From a virus: DNA of 26,847 nt. Shown here piece by piece: positions 1 to 6,561 of the stretch (its first letter is position 1; the number at the start of each line of letters is the position of its first letter). The stretch covers positions 1 through 26,847 of IMG/VR virus record IMGVR_UViG_3300028462_000032. One strand, given 5' to 3'. The notes under the pieces are model-generated. The model ran no database searches. It saw only the letters and a list, made by a program, of their open reading frames with translations, and was not told the DNA's origin. Position numbers and translations under genes: made by a program.

Positions 1-138
1 CAATCACTTCCCGGCAGGTCTGCGCGACCGCAACGTCATCATCAGGCGTGTCCTCGTGTCTTATCGTTGCTGTCAGACGGAACGCACCGGATGAAATTGT
101 CCAGCAATCCCGATCCTGGCCGTGGAAGTCTACTGTCA
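1..138. repeat. Left arm of a 138-bp perfect inverted repeat
   Basis: The reverse complement of this stretch is identical to 935-1072 as far as I can compare by eye, without a mismatch. Identity stops at 138/139 on one side. On the other side it reaches base 1 of the window, so the true arm may be longer. Both arms encode the same part of the HNH protein (from about T104 of the reconstructed gene). The 796 bases between them hold the HNH N-terminal region and an ATPase C-terminus. Confidence 0.95.
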
Positions 139-445
139 CCGCACTGTCAATTGAAGCAACCAGCGCCCTCGCCAACTGGACGTCTTCTTGGGAAGCGACT
201 GCAATCTGTCGGATGACACTGCCGGAAAATGTCCCAAGAGTTATGGTAACCCGATGAGCCTTCAAACCATAAGGACGGAGTTCCGCTACCGGACCATGCC
301 GCTCATCCAGATCATCGAACCAAATTCGCATGGCGGAGCGAAGGCCAGATTGATCGACGGCAACTCCTATTGCCGCGCCCGTCCCGTCCTCCAGTTCCTT
401 GCGGATGAGGTCCCTTTTTCCGGCAATCATCTCATTCTTCGTCAT
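1..445 (-). CDS. N-terminal part of an HNH-associated protein, running off the left edge (partial)
   Basis: An open frame on the minus strand begins at an ATG (445-443) and stays open for 148 codons to base 1. It begins MTKNEMIAGK and later enters the repeat arm (VTVDFHGQDRDC...), where it is identical to the start of the plus-strand HNH frame at 934-1467. I infer that it is the missing N-terminal half of that gene; joined in frame at V103/T104 they would give a 279-residue protein. The ATG overlaps the stop of the ATPase fragment by 14 bases (432-445), as expected for translational coupling in one operon. I recognise no domain in the N-terminal 103 residues; it may be a recognition or partner-binding region. 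No stop is visible, so what follows beyond the window is unknown. Confidence 0.75.
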   Translation of the reverse strand, partial: MTKNEMIAGKRDLIRKELEDGTGAAIGVAVDQSGLRSAMRIWFDDLDERHGPVAELRPYGLKAHRVTITLGTFSGSVIRQIAVASQEDVQLARALVASIDSAVTVDFHGQDRDCWTISSGAFRLTATIRHEDTPDDDVAVAQTCREVI

Positions 446-935
446 TTTCCGGGTTCAGTTCAGAAGGCTCAGGATCCGGCAGGTTTCGGAGCAGCTTTCG
501 CAGGTTGTTGGATATCTCGGACCGAATGTCCTCGAAAATTGGCTCTAGTTCTGCATTGGTATTGTTTTGCTCAGCCATTGCGAAGGCCCACAAGAGGAGA
601 TCCATACCCTCGACGGCGTAGCCGTTGGCCGCAGCACGTTGATAAATTTTCTGGTAGAAGTCATGGTGCTTGTTCAACAACACTGACGGAACATGGCCGG
701 AATCCCCGATGCTTCGAAGTGCTGGCTGCCATAGGTCGCCAGACGTGATGGTCTCGACAGCAGCGACGTGTATGGTATCGGGACTGACATTGTTCTCTAT
801 CGGGGCCTTGATCTTGATCTTTGGCCCCATGTTGTTGGAAATTTCCCCGGTCTGGGTGTTTGGATCGACCGAGTTCACTTGGGGCTTGGCGGCATTCGGA
901 GTACCCGCGATATTTTTGTTCGCACTGGTGTGATT
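432..935 (-). CDS. C-terminal fragment of a probable GHKL (Hsp90/MORC-like) ATPase
   Basis: The minus-strand frame from the repeat junction to the TGA at 434-432 encodes about 167 residues that look like a genuine protein end. It has a low-complexity linker, then a helical segment with HHDFYQKIYQ and GMDLLLWAFAMAEQ, and an acidic tail ending PENDEE. A phrase of the type 'N-x-x-H-x-F-Y-x-x-x-Y' followed by a Leu-rich helix is what I associate with the C-termini of bacterial GHKL ATP-binding proteins in restriction-like operons. That family call rests on pattern memory only. The ATPase core is absent because the frame is cut at 935 by the inverted-repeat arm. An apparent start inside the arm (ATG at 1025) lies antisense to HNH coding sequence and is judged false. 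The next gene starts inside its 3' end. Confidence 0.5.
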   Translation of the reverse strand, partial: NHTSANKNIAGTPNAAKPQVNSVDPNTQTGEISNNMGPKIKIKAPIENNVSPDTIHVAAVETITSGDLWQPALRSIGDSGHVPSVLLNKHHDFYQKIYQRAAANGYAVEGMDLLLWAFAMAEQNNTNAELEPIFEDIRSEISNNLRKLLRNLPDPEPSELNPENDEE

Positions 936-1467
936 GACAGTAGACTTCCACGGCCAGGATCGGGATTGCTGGACAATTTCATCCGGTGCGTTCCGTCTGA
1001 CAGCAACGATAAGACACGAGGACACGCCTGATGATGACGTTGCGGTCGCGCAGACCTGCCGGGAAGTGATTGTGCCGCTAATGGCAGCAATGGCTGAACT
1101 TATCGGCTACAATGAGGTCCAAGAAGAAGATGCTGCGGAGATTGCGGCTTTTGAAGGCGCAGTCCTCGAGTCCGTGGTGAAGCGGCGGGAACGCAATCCG
1201 CGAAATAGGGTCCTCTGTATTCGCCTGAAAGGCGAGCGTTGCGCAGCTTGTGGTCTAGAACCACGGAAATCCTACGGAATCGCAGGCGGTATCATTGAAG
1301 TCCATCACCTTGAACCACTATCCTTGCTTGCTGCACCAAGACCCTATGATCCCGTTTTCGACTTGGTGCCACTGTGCCCAAACTGTCACCGAGCCGTACA
1401 CACTCGGCGACCTGTCCCGTTGAGCTTGGCAGAACTTACGGCGACGAAGGATGCAGCCCGTGAATGA
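934..1467 (+). CDS. HNH endonuclease, N-terminally truncated at the repeat junction
   Basis: This frame encodes a classical zinc-stabilised HNH (McrA-like) nuclease domain near its C-terminus. Numbering from the TTG at 934, I see a C103-x2-C106 pair, the catalytic-type H124-H125 in the phrase EVHHLEPLS, and C148-x2-C151-H152 in DLVPLCPNCHRAVH. The expected activity is metal-dependent DNA nicking or cleavage in the cytoplasm. The N-terminal 30 residues come from the inverted-repeat arm. An in-frame TGA sits directly before the TTG, and no good ribosome binding site precedes it, so this start is forced by the rearrangement. The complete gene probably began with the 103 codons now on the minus strand at 445-139. 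The 3' end overlaps the helicase start by 17 bases, placing both in one transcription unit. Confidence 0.85.
   Translation: MTVDFHGQDRDCWTISSGAFRLTATIRHEDTPDDDVAVAQTCREVIVPLMAAMAELIGYNEVQEEDAAEIAAFEGAVLESVVKRRERNPRNRVLCIRLKGERCAACGLEPRKSYGIAGGIIEVHHLEPLSLLAAPRPYDPVFDLVPLCPNCHRAVHTRRPVPLSLAELTATKDAARE
935..1072. repeat. Right arm of the 138-bp inverted repeat
   Basis: This is the mirror copy of 1-138. It lies at the 5' end of the HNH coding frame on the plus strand. The base pairs just upstream (931-933) form an in-frame TGA, and there is no counterpart there of the HNH N-terminal codons that precede the same sequence in the left copy. The junction at 934/935 is therefore a rearrangement or chimera breakpoint, not a natural gene start. 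Confidence 0.95.
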
Positions 1468-3283
1468 ACCCCTTTCACATTTGCCCGAGACCTTTGATGA
1501 ACTTCGCAGAAAGGTCCCCGACGGGTTCAGCCTCTCGGAACGGATCGTTGACCCGATCGTTGAGGTGGAACGCGTAGGTGCAAGGATCGTTATTCGACTT
1601 GCAGGCCGCAGGATGGTCCGTGGTGAGCCCGTATTGATGCCCGCCCCGTCGATCCGCCACATGTGGGTCGTAGACGGTACAGTATTGCGTCCGCTGCCAG
1701 GGGATACTTCGAAGGCCGTCACCAAGGCGCTGGGCGATGCTGACCCTTCAGATATCCCCTACAGCCTCGCCATCAAGCTTATCCGCTCCACAGGTGGGGA
1801 GATCAGCACGGAACCTGGAGACAGTTTCCTGATTGCAGGCAAAGTCGTAGCTGAATCTCTCCCGTCAGAGATCGCAGTACCCGGCTTGGTCGCAAGCCTT
1901 TTTCCCTATCAGGCCCGTGGTGTTCAGTGGATGTGGGAAACGATCAACCTGACGGGTGGGCTCATTCTAGCCGACGAGATGGGCTTGGGAAAAACCCTCC
2001 AGATCATTGCATTACTGATGATCGACCCACCTGCCTCCTCGTCACCGGCTTTGATCGTCTGCCCAACCAGTCTCATTGCCAACTGGGTGCGCGAAATCCA
2101 GAAATTCGCTCCAGGGCTTTCCATGATGGTTCACCGGGGTCCCCACCGTGCTGGGATCTACCGGGACCTCCAACTCACCAGCGTTGTGATCACGACCTAC
2201 GACACGATTGTAAATGACATCGCCATTTTTTCCGCCTTCGAATGGGCATGGGTCATCTGCGACGAGGCTCAATCTATCAAGAATCCACATTCCAACCGGA
2301 GGAAAGCTATCGTAACGATCCCACGTCGCCGTGCGATACCAATGACTGGAACTCCGGTCGAGAATACCTTGTTGGACCTTTGGTCGCTTACTGACTTCGC
2401 CATCCCTGGTATGCTGGGGGAACGCAGCATCTTCGAGGTTGAATTCCCTGATACAAGAGAAGCTGGACAAGCTTTGGGGCGCATAACCGATCCAGTAATC
2501 CTCAAACGGCGTGTTAAGGACGTCGCCGGGGACCTGCCGGAACGGATCGACATCGACCTTCCCCTCGAACTTGATGATCGCCTGATTGACCATTACCGCG
2601 ATGTGCGCGAAACGACGATGGCCAAGTACCCCGTCGCCGGAGCTTTGGTTGCCACACTTCAACTTCAGTTGGTTTGCGCCCATCCTTGGTTACGACAGGA
2701 TGGCGTGGTTGATATTGATGCGGAGAACGCCACCGTTGAGCGGGCAGACTCATTGCCACTAATCACGCCCAAAATGGAACGAACGGTTGCCCTCCTTCGT
2801 GAGGCCTTCCAGAACGGTCGCAAGGTCATAGTTTTTGCGCTGTTCAACCGGATTGGCGACCTCATCCGCGAGGCATGTCGGGATTTTCCAGCTACATATT
2901 GGGGCGCGATCAATGGGTCCACCGCGCAAGAAATTCGCCAGCCGACCATCGACGAGTTCTCTGAGCACGATGGCCCGGCCTGCCTGATACTCAACCCGAA
3001 AGCAGCGGGTGCTGGCTTGAACATTACTGCGGCAACTGTGGTTATTCATTACACCCCGGTGTGGAATCCGGCCGTCGAGGCTCAAGCGAGTGCGAGGGCG
3101 CACAGACGAGGCCAGACCGAGCCCGTGACCGTTTACCGACTTTTTTACAAGGATACTGTCGAAGAGGTCATGATCGATCGATCTCTTTGGAAAAGCGAAC
3201 TGGCGAATGAAACTGTCCCTGTTTCCATCCGCGATGGGGACGACCTGAAACGTGCACTCGAGATCATGCCGGTGAAACAATGA
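1451..3283 (+). CDS. SNF2-family helicase/ATPase (superfamily 2)
   Basis: This 610-residue protein has the SNF2 motifs in order: motif I ADEMGLGKT (174-182), motif II DEAQ (271-274), motif III MTGTPVEN (about 298-305), and motif VI QASARAHRRGQ (545-555). Family members translocate on double-stranded DNA using ATP; in defence operons they usually feed or remodel DNA for a nuclease. About 170 residues precede motif I and are unassigned; they may bind a partner or DNA. The ATG at 1451 sits directly against GAAGG. An in-frame GTG at 1460 has a better-spaced AAGGA, so the true start could be nine bases later. The gene overlaps the HNH gene upstream and joins the EcoRII-N gene downstream by an ATGA overlap, so I infer co-translation and a shared function. 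Confidence 0.93.
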   Translation: MQPVNEPLSHLPETFDELRRKVPDGFSLSERIVDPIVEVERVGARIVIRLAGRRMVRGEPVLMPAPSIRHMWVVDGTVLRPLPGDTSKAVTKALGDADPSDIPYSLAIKLIRSTGGEISTEPGDSFLIAGKVVAESLPSEIAVPGLVASLFPYQARGVQWMWETINLTGGLILADEMGLGKTLQIIALLMIDPPASSSPALIVCPTSLIANWVREIQKFAPGLSMMVHRGPHRAGIYRDLQLTSVVITTYDTIVNDIAIFSAFEWAWVICDEAQSIKNPHSNRRKAIVTIPRRRAIPMTGTPVENTLLDLWSLTDFAIPGMLGERSIFEVEFPDTREAGQALGRITDPVILKRRVKDVAGDLPERIDIDLPLELDDRLIDHYRDVRETTMAKYPVAGALVATLQLQLVCAHPWLRQDGVVDIDAENATVERADSLPLITPKMERTVALLREAFQNGRKVIVFALFNRIGDLIREACRDFPATYWGAINGSTAQEIRQPTIDEFSEHDGPACLILNPKAAGAGLNITAATVVIHYTPVWNPAVEAQASARAHRRGQTEPVTVYRLFYKDTVEEVMIDRSLWKSELANETVPVSIRDGDDLKRALEIMPVKQ

Positions 3284-3717
3284 CTTCGCAAACCTTCCGA
3301 AAAACACTTAGCGCAAATGACGTTGGCACGACGGGCGGCCATATGGGTGGCATTCTAATACCAAAGGGGGAAAAGGAACTACTGGCATTCCTGCCCTCAC
3401 TCGATGCCAAAACCCTGAATCCATCAGCATGGATCGATTGCGTGACCGAACAAGGTGAAAGCCTTCGTTTGCGTTATGTTTACTACAACAATCGGATGCA
3501 CGCACCCAACGGCACCCGAAATGAGTATCGAATTACCTACATGACCGGATACCTTCGGCAAGCTGGGGCCAAGGAAGGCGACACTTTTGAGATCAGCCGC
3601 ACTGAGGGAAACGCAAGCTACAACATCCGCGTGGCCGCTAAACAAACAGAAGCGCCTGTTGAGGCCGATGACGGTCCAGTGCGCATCAAGCTTTCAGGAT
3701 GGCGCCGGGTCCATTGA
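3280..3717 (+). CDS. Stand-alone EcoRII-N-like (B3-type) DNA-binding protein
   Basis: The 145-residue product contains LSANDVGTTGGHMGGILIPK (about residues 10-29), followed by a beta-rich stretch with RYVYYNNRMH and EYRITYMTGYLRQAG. This matches my memory of the effector-binding N-terminal domain of EcoRII-like restriction enzymes, a B3-like DNA-recognition barrel. No nuclease domain is attached, so it probably gives sequence recognition to the helicase and nuclease encoded beside it (inference). Its ATG overlaps the helicase stop (ATGA), indicating coupling. The last residues, VRIKLSGWRRVH, closely match the end of the convergent AIPR protein, RVRLSGRSRVH, although the two proteins are otherwise unrelated. 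Confidence 0.75.
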   Translation: MTSQTFRKTLSANDVGTTGGHMGGILIPKGEKELLAFLPSLDAKTLNPSAWIDCVTEQGESLRLRYVYYNNRMHAPNGTRNEYRITYMTGYLRQAGAKEGDTFEISRTEGNASYNIRVAAKQTEAPVEADDGPVRIKLSGWRRVH

Positions 3718-3762
3718 AGCCCGCGTGCGTAATACTTCAATGAACCCGCGATCGCCCTGACA
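3694..3762. terminator. Imperfect inverted repeat between convergent genes, possible bidirectional terminator
   Basis: The convergent stop codons are 19 bases apart. The sequence CGGGTCCATTGA at the end of the plus gene pairs, with one mismatch, with TCAATGAACCCG at the end of the minus gene, around a 19-base loop. A longer, weaker pairing extends outward; by hand, 17 of 24 positions match. There is no long T-run, so termination is only a possibility. The symmetry is also explained by both genes encoding the same C-terminal peptide. Confidence 0.4.
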
Positions 3763-5851
3763 ATCGGACTCTGGGCGCCTCATCCTCATCGACATATCCG
3801 GAAGCACGGGCCCGCCCCAGAACCTCCATTGCGATAAGACACTGTTTTTCTGACGGAATCTTCGTAGGAAGGGCTGCGCAGGCTTTCAGAATGCCATCTT
3901 CCTTGGGAGTGAACAGCTTGTTCGGTGCCGTCCATGTCCTAAGCCGTACCCAAAACGGGCCGCCCAGTTCGACAGCCTTTGTCTGTGCCTCGATCCCGGA
4001 CACAAGTGCGGCGTCACGCCTTCCATCCCGTTCAATGATCTTGGCGTCCAGCGGTTCGACAAGACAATTGGCGAGCCCCGGGCCATAGTCGATCTCGCGC
4101 CGTCGAAGCGCTGCCCAGCATCCCTGCTTTTTCGCCCATTCCGTGATATTCTTAATGCCACTCTCTGGAGCCGTTATCACGTCTGCCGCGACCTCGGCCG
4201 CGTCAAGCAATGCGTTCAACAGTTCCTTCGGTACATGTTGGCGAGCCCAGACCTGATCCATGTCGATCAACATATCCCGTTGGTCCACGTCATCCACAAG
4301 CTTGGCAATGGCATATGTGATGATGTTCGCACGATATCCGCCGGGGTACCATTCCTGGCGAGGCACCGCCTTTTCCAAGGTTCTGAAAACAATGACCTTG
4401 GCCACGAGACGACGATACCAAGTCTCATCATACTTCTTGTCGCTTGCGGACCAAGCCTCGCCGATTTCTGACGCAAAAGCCGCGAAATTCTTCTGCGCGC
4501 CCTTGCTTACGGTGTCAGGTTTCAGCCGGAAAGACAGTTCGATCTTCGCAAGATCCGTCTTGGTGAAAAACTGCCCTCTGGGATTTTCCATGTCGAAGCG
4601 GCGTTTTTCGGCCTGGGACCTTTTGGCCCTTTCGACCAGGTATTGACCGCGCGCGCGCTCGTAAAACCATCTTGTTTCTCGGTTGGTCCCTTCGGCAGCA
4701 GGGGCGAAAACCCGTCGTGAATAGTCCTCCATCCTCATATGGAACGGGTGGTTTGAGAAGAAATCGGCAGCACTGATCTTGTTCTGGCTGTTGGCATATT
4801 TTGAGATGTTCGGCACCACGCGTTCGGAATCGTCCGCAGGCACTACGGTGAGTTTCATTTGGACGTGAACCTTGCCAAGGTTGTCGGAGGCGGCTCGCAG
4901 GGCGGCGTGGAGAGATGCCGTTGTTTGGCCGCCGTTCACGATCTGGAGGTTGTGGGCAGACAGGATGCGAAGGCCCTCCGACGTCGCTTCAGTCACCACA
5001 GCATCTGCAGTTGCGGACAAACCATTGTTATAGCTGAAGAACATCTCTGGTTCAGTCTTGATCGTATCGCGGATACCTTCATTCACAGATTTCCGCCGGG
5101 CTTGGATGAAGCTCCGGATGTTGGACTCAAGTAGCCTGGCGCCCCATTTTTCGTAGATTTCGGCCAGTTGAGTCCCCCGGATCACCGCCAAGTAGGCAGG
5201 CAACTCGGCGTCGTCCCCTGATGCCGCAAGCGCAGGCAGCGCACCGCCGAAGTCGTTTGCGAAATCAACGACGATCTTCTCCTTGGACGCGGACCTCTCA
5301 ATTCGGTGCAGGCGGTTCAGATCCCAGATGTTGTAGGTGACGGGTATCTCGGCAATCTTACCGGCGACGACCGCGTCAGTCCGCGCGCTGTACAACGCGT
5401 TGGTGACGAGGATCAACTTGACCTTACTCACCGAAGGCCACGCTTCGTAAATCATGTTGGCAAGGCCTGCCTCTGGCGTTTCGGGATGTAAAGCATCCCT
5501 AAACTCCGTGCGCCTGGCGGCAGCAACAAAATTGATCAAGTGCCCGAAGGTCTTCTTGGCATCCGCTGCATTGATCGTGGCGGGTTCTCCATCAGGAAAT
5601 GGCTCGCAGATAATGACACTCAGGACGCCCTCCGCGTCACGGGGATCACCACCCACGCCGTCCACCCTAAGCGTCTTGCCGGACGCTCCACCTTCAAATA
5701 GCACGCGATCTGCCGTTTCGATTTCACCCTCGGCTTCAAGACTCCCGCTGAGCCGTTCAAAGAAGATATCCTCGAAGGGAAGGCCCGTCGCCGTCATTTC
5801 CTCTTTGATTTCTGCGATCAGGATGCGGTTGAATTCGGCAGGGTCTTCCAA
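3737..5851 (-). CDS. AIPR-family (abortive infection phage resistance) protein
   Basis: The 704-residue protein carries the family hallmarks: FFSYNNGLSATAD (Y274-N275-N276-G277) and LQIVNGGQTTASLH (Q303 onward), followed by ISKYANSQNKISAADFF. AIPR proteins occur in abortive-infection and restriction-like operons. Their biochemical activity is not well defined, and I assign none beyond a defence effector role. The start is probably TTG at 5851: an in-frame TAG lies 33 bases upstream, and GGAGAG precedes the TTG by seven bases, so no ATG is needed. The next in-frame Met is residue 19 (EEMTATGLP). The gene converges on the HNH-SNF2-EcoRII-N operon and shares a C-terminal peptide with the EcoRII-N-like protein. 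Base composition resembles that of its defence neighbours more than that of the GC-rich phage genes. Confidence 0.9.
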   Translation of the reverse strand: MEDPAEFNRILIAEIKEEMTATGLPFEDIFFERLSGSLEAEGEIETADRVLFEGGASGKTLRVDGVGGDPRDAEGVLSVIICEPFPDGEPATINAADAKKTFGHLINFVAAARRTEFRDALHPETPEAGLANMIYEAWPSVSKVKLILVTNALYSARTDAVVAGKIAEIPVTYNIWDLNRLHRIERSASKEKIVVDFANDFGGALPALAASGDDAELPAYLAVIRGTQLAEIYEKWGARLLESNIRSFIQARRKSVNEGIRDTIKTEPEMFFSYNNGLSATADAVVTEATSEGLRILSAHNLQIVNGGQTTASLHAALRAASDNLGKVHVQMKLTVVPADDSERVVPNISKYANSQNKISAADFFSNHPFHMRMEDYSRRVFAPAAEGTNRETRWFYERARGQYLVERAKRSQAEKRRFDMENPRGQFFTKTDLAKIELSFRLKPDTVSKGAQKNFAAFASEIGEAWSASDKKYDETWYRRLVAKVIVFRTLEKAVPRQEWYPGGYRANIITYAIAKLVDDVDQRDMLIDMDQVWARQHVPKELLNALLDAAEVAADVITAPESGIKNITEWAKKQGCWAALRRREIDYGPGLANCLVEPLDAKIIERDGRRDAALVSGIEAQTKAVELGGPFWVRLRTWTAPNKLFTPKEDGILKACAALPTKIPSEKQCLIAMEVLGRARASGYVDEDEAPRVRLSGRSRVH

Positions 5852-5881
5852 CGCAACACTCTCCGAAATTTCTGCTTCGAT

Positions 5882-6070
5882 CTAGACGGGCAACCGAACA
5901 GACATCCTGTAGCCACCCCATTGCTGAAAACCGTAGCCGCCCCAAAGACTTGATGCAACTTTTCCCTTCAATTCTGAGAAGATCGATGGGGTACCAAGGG
6001 GCGACAAATTTGAGAGATTGGAGTTGCGCTTGTGTCGTTTGAACTCGCCGCCAAACTTCGCGACGCCCAA
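5882..6070 (-). CDS. Small unrecognised ORF upstream of AIPR, possibly a gene remnant
   Basis: This 62-codon frame on the minus strand starts at a TTG (6070) and ends 30 bases before the AIPR start. Its end, LWGGYGFQQWGGYRMSVRLPV, contains a short internal repeat (WGGYGFQQ / WGGYR) mirrored in the DNA. An in-frame TGA lies just upstream of the TTG and no clear ribosome binding site is visible. It could be a real small gene co-transcribed with AIPR, the broken 3' end of a lost gene, or chance. Confidence 0.25.
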   Translation of the reverse strand: MGVAKFGGEFKRHKRNSNLSNLSPLGTPSIFSELKGKVASSLWGGYGFQQWGGYRMSVRLPV

Positions 6071-6194
6071 TAGTAGCCCCCATCAGTTGGTCGGGCCGCG
6101 GCACCACGTCCCCCTGGCATGGTTCCTCCCCGGCCCCATTTGTATGCGGGGGGGCGCAGCGCGGCATTTCGCTAGCGACAGGCACTTTCACCGG

Positions 6195-6375
6195 GGAATC
6201 CAGGCGGAAGCCACCTGCCGCACGATTTTGGAAAAAGCGACTCATTATCAAAGGCTTGCGGAATCACGACTTTGGCGCGCTGGATTCTTTTGCGGAATCC
6301 AGGGAATCCAGTTTGTGGAAGCCACCACGCCGGAAGCCAGCCAGCGGAAGCCACCTGCTGAGAAGCCATTGAATC
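6195..6375. repeat. Tract of short interspersed repeats (GGAATCCAG and GGAAGCCACC)
   Basis: GGAATCCAG occurs at 6195, 6294 and 6303. GCGGAAGCCACCTG occurs exactly at 6204 and 6344, with related GGAAGCCA copies near 6317 and 6332. CTGGATTC (6280-6287) faces GAATCCAG (6295-6302) as an eight-base hairpin stem with a seven-base loop. The spacing is irregular, so this is not a CRISPR array. Read leftward it gives a Trp-Leu-Pro-rich frame of 68 codons that I do not trust as a gene. Confidence 0.65.
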
Positions 6376-6437
6376 CACGTATATTTTTCATTTGACAAAG
6401 CTGCCCCTATTGACCTACCCCTTGATCATCGAAGAAT

Positions 6438-6475
6438 AGCGCCCGGAGGATAGCCCTCGCGGGCGCTTTCGTTTT
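6438..6475 (+). terminator. Rho-independent terminator
   Basis: AGCGCCCG (6438-6445) pairs perfectly with CGGGCGCT (6460-6467), with an inner GAGG/CCTC extension, and is followed by TTCGTTTT on the plus strand. It lies about 90 bases before the first phage methyltransferase. It may insulate the phage operon from upstream transcription or act as an attenuator for a promoter just upstream. Confidence 0.8.
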
Positions 6476-6561
6476 CCCCCACATCGCGGATCCCGATTTT
6501 GCTGCTGCCCCTTCCGGCGGCGCGTCTCGGCTTGCCCGCCCTGTCCGAATGAGAATCGCCC

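Larger units (their letters stand above)
5852..6561. other. 710-bp spacer between the defence genes and the phage genes
   Basis: No convincing gene fills this stretch. It holds the doubtful 62-codon frame next to AIPR, a G-rich run near 6145, a tract of short repeats (6195-6375), three TTGAC/TTGAT words between 6393 and 6425, and a strong terminator hairpin (6438-6475). A vegetative-type promoter for the phage genes might lie around 6393-6436 (TTGACA, TTGACC), but I see no good -10 box. A prophage boundary could lie here; no attachment core can be proposed without the other end. Confidence 0.6.

Noticed and set aside
48-257. A 69-codon plus-strand frame with the same first 30 residues
   Set aside because: It is the antisense of the HNH N-terminal coding region and exists because of the inverted repeat.
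432-1025. A 197-codon minus-strand frame starting inside the repeat arm (MSSCLIVAV...)
   Set aside because: Its first 30 codons are antisense to HNH coding sequence present in both arms; only the part after the junction resembles a real protein.
1-1072. An insertion sequence flanked by terminal inverted repeats
   Set aside because: The arms are host-gene coding sequence, the inner segment has no transposase, and no target duplication is visible.
6195-6375. Possible CRISPR array
   Set aside because: Repeats are 9-14 bases, irregularly spaced, of two kinds, and no cas genes are near.
6172-6378. A 68-codon minus-strand Trp/Leu/Pro-rich frame in the repeat tract
   Set aside because: It has repetitive composition, no ribosome site and no recognisable fold; the DNA repeats explain it.
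6393-6436. A sigma70-type promoter from TTGACA/TTGACC words
   Set aside because: No convincing -10 hexamer at proper distance, and a strong terminator follows at once; mentioned only as a possibility in the spacer entry.
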